The position numbers and the translations under genes are program-made. Shown here piece after piece: positions 4,361 through 5,703 of a stretch of 5,703 nt of DNA. The number at the start of each line of letters is the position of its first letter. The first letter of the stretch is position 1. The stretch lies in contig WTHW01000104.1 of the NCBI GenBank assembly GCA_011526395.1, positions 1 through 5,703 of the forward strand, in the 5' to 3' direction. The DNA is from Alphaproteobacteria bacterium. Lineage in GTDB: Bacteria > Pseudomonadota > Alphaproteobacteria > Puniceispirillales > Puniceispirillaceae. The notes beneath the pieces were generated by a model, which did not search any database, was not told the origin of the DNA, and saw only the letters and a program-made list of their open reading frames with translations.

Positions 4361-5621
4361 TCAGAATACGCAAATCATTAACATTGGTTTGTGTGGCGCC
4401 TGTGACAATGTGACAATTCATCTTTTCGAAAAAGCTATGAGAGTCAAAGCGCGCGTAATAATCAGCGATATCAATGCCCTGCTCTGCCGCATCATCGCAG
4501 ATGCCATCATAAAAACAGGCACCTGCATTTGCCCTCGCGCCATCTATGCCATCTGTATCACAGGCGATACCGCAGATATCAGGCAGATTACGCATTGCCA
4601 TCTCAAGCGCAAATTGGGCATTGCGCCCGCCAACCCCATCTCCTTTGACGGCCACAGATGCCTCGCCGCCAGAGATAAGAGCGCTTCCCGGTGGCAGGGC
4701 CGATAATTTATCGCACATCACATCTGCAAGTGTCTTTGTATCAAGCTGATAATCTTCATCACAAATCACAACATCATAGCCCCTTTTTCGCATCTCATCA
4801 CCAGCGGCTTGCAGGGCTAGTTTGGCAGAGGCAACAATTTCAAAGCGGGTATTTGCGAATAAGGGATCGGCAGGGTGCGGTGTCTCGCACCGCTCATCAC
4901 TTAGTATTTGGTGGATATGTGCTGGCACCGTGATGTTATAATGTTGCAATAGGCGTAACGCATCTTCCTTACTGCTGTTATCACCGACGGTTGGACCAGA
5001 GGCAATGGCGGAGGGGTCATCATCTGGCACATCTGATAGGGCATAAGTCTCTATCGAGGCGGGAAAGGCAGCCGCTGCGAGCCTGCCGCCTTTGACAGCT
5101 GATAGATGTTTGCGGATGATATTGACCTCTTGAATCGGCATGCCGCTGTCAAGAAGCGCTTGGTTCAGTGATTTTTTATCTGCCAAGCTGATGCCATCTA
5201 GCCCCAATGACATAAGCGATGAGCCGCCGCCTGATAATAGGACGATAAGCCTGTCATCTGTGGTCAAAGAGCGGCTAAGAGATAAGGCTGCTCTTGCGGC
5301 TTGCTCGCTTTGTTCATCTGGTACAGGATGCGCGCTGTAGTGGATTTTAGCATGTCTTGGCAGATGCGCATTGCCGCCGCGCTCAACTGAGGATGGCAGA
5401 ATGATGAGCGTATCATCAGCGGTGCCGCCATTGGCAAAATAGCCATCCACCATAGCGCCAGCCGCCTTGCCCACGCCAAGAATCACGGTTTTGCCAGCTG
5501 GGTGACGGGAGGTGATTTTGGCGCTGACATCAGCCATGAATTTATCTGGCCGCACAGCATCAAGGCCTGCTTGAAAGCCTTGTTGTAATATTTGCAAGCT
5601 TGTCTGTTTTGATGGCGCCAT
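4338..5621 (-). CDS. gckA: Glycerate 2-kinase, MOFRL family (GckA/TtuD type)
   Basis: A 427-residue cytoplasmic enzyme, full length for class II glycerate kinases, which phosphorylate D-glycerate with ATP to 2-phosphoglycerate. This feeds glyoxylate, serine, tartrate or hydroxypyruvate carbon into lower glycolysis. The N-terminal kinase domain (DUF4147) shows TVILGVGKAAGAM (45-57, with the conserved lysine at 52), LIVLLSGGGSSLM (125-137), VNIIRKHLSAVKGGRLA (166-182) and SDVPDDDPSAIASGPT (196-211). The C-terminal MOFRL domain shows ALISGGEASVAVKGDGVGGR (314-333), then NAQFAL, DTDGIDGARANAG (355-367) and GATQTNVNDL (408-417). The ATG at 5621 has AAAGG (5636-5632) 10 bases upstream. It is followed 40 bp later by the rarD-like exporter. 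No tartronate semialdehyde reductase or hydroxypyruvate isomerase is visible, so the source pathway is open. The symbol is by analogy; ttuD is the name for the tartrate-operon homologue. Confidence 0.94.
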   Translation of the reverse strand: MAPSKQTSLQILQQGFQAGLDAVRPDKFMADVSAKITSRHPAGKTVILGVGKAAGAMVDGYFANGGTADDTLIILPSSVERGGNAHLPRHAKIHYSAHPVPDEQSEQAARAALSLSRSLTTDDRLIVLLSGGGSSLMSLGLDGISLADKKSLNQALLDSGMPIQEVNIIRKHLSAVKGGRLAAAAFPASIETYALSDVPDDDPSAIASGPTVGDNSSKEDALRLLQHYNITVPAHIHQILSDERCETPHPADPLFANTRFEIVASAKLALQAAGDEMRKRGYDVVICDEDYQLDTKTLADVMCDKLSALPPGSALISGGEASVAVKGDGVGGRNAQFALEMAMRNLPDICGIACDTDGIDGARANAGACFYDGICDDAAEQGIDIADYYARFDSHSFFEKMNCHIVTGATQTNVNDLRILIKGHPKR

Positions 5622-5652
5622 CAGATTGTGACCTTTGATAAGGGTAAGTCAT

Positions 5653-5697
5653 ATTGTAGCCATGCTGATTTTACGCTAAGACTGACAGCTGAAACAA
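5653..5697 (-). promoter_or_regulatory. Putative promoter of the glycerate kinase-exporter operon
   Basis: On the minus strand TTGTTT (5697-5692) is followed after 18 bases by TAAAAT (5673-5668), a five-of-six match to the -10 consensus. A second -10-like TACAAT (5658-5653) lies 31 bases before the kinase ATG but lacks a convincing -35. Nothing else is readable in the last 82 bases, and an upstream gene may lie beyond the window. Confidence 0.35.
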
Positions 5698-5703
5698 CTG
5701 GCA

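Noticed and set aside
4350..4933. Plus-strand reading frames opposite the glycerate kinase C-terminus
   Set aside because: They lie antisense to the conserved MOFRL domain, with low-complexity, family-less translations.

Overview
The window reads as a piece of an alphaproteobacterial chromosome, probably a metagenome or short-read assembly contig. Three things point to Alphaproteobacteria: a TIGR02186/Alph_Pro_TM gene (a family essentially confined to that class), its coupling to a TauE/SafE (TSUP) permease, and a MOFRL-type glycerate 2-kinase of the GckA/TtuD kind. The sequence is moderately AT-rich by eye. A marine AT-leaning lineage such as a SAR116-like or Rhodospirillales relative would fit, but genus cannot be fixed from what is here. 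The first 24 bases are not genomic: they are the tail of the Nextera read-2 adapter with the 19-bp Tn5 mosaic end.

Left half, + strand: a cysteine-free ArsR-family regulator (74-403); a 174-bp gap with a putative promoter overlapped by a 23-bp imperfect palindrome; a TauE/SafE-family anion permease (578-1492); a TIGR02186 membrane-anchored periplasmic protein that overlaps the permease by 4 bp (1489-2268); a universal stress protein (2308-2784); and an exported cyclophilin-type peptidyl-prolyl isomerase (2885-3403). The regulator, permease, TIGR02186 protein and UspA-like protein look like one regulated cassette, plausibly for export or handling of a sulfur oxyanion or other small anion at the inner membrane. 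The regulatory logic and the role of the TIGR02186 partner are not characterised to my knowledge, so this is the best candidate for an under-described system here.

Right half, - strand: a glycerate 2-kinase (4338-5621) followed 40 bp downstream by a RarD-type EamA/DMT exporter (3404-4297), probably co-transcribed from a promoter near the right edge. The exporter and the cyclophilin converge tail to tail with no base between their stop codons. The gap between kinase and exporter holds two overlapping inverted repeats that could form alternative RNA structures.

All six genes downstream of the regulator appear intact. I see no RNA genes, insertion sequences, CRISPR arrays or phage genes, and no gene-free stretch over 300 bases.
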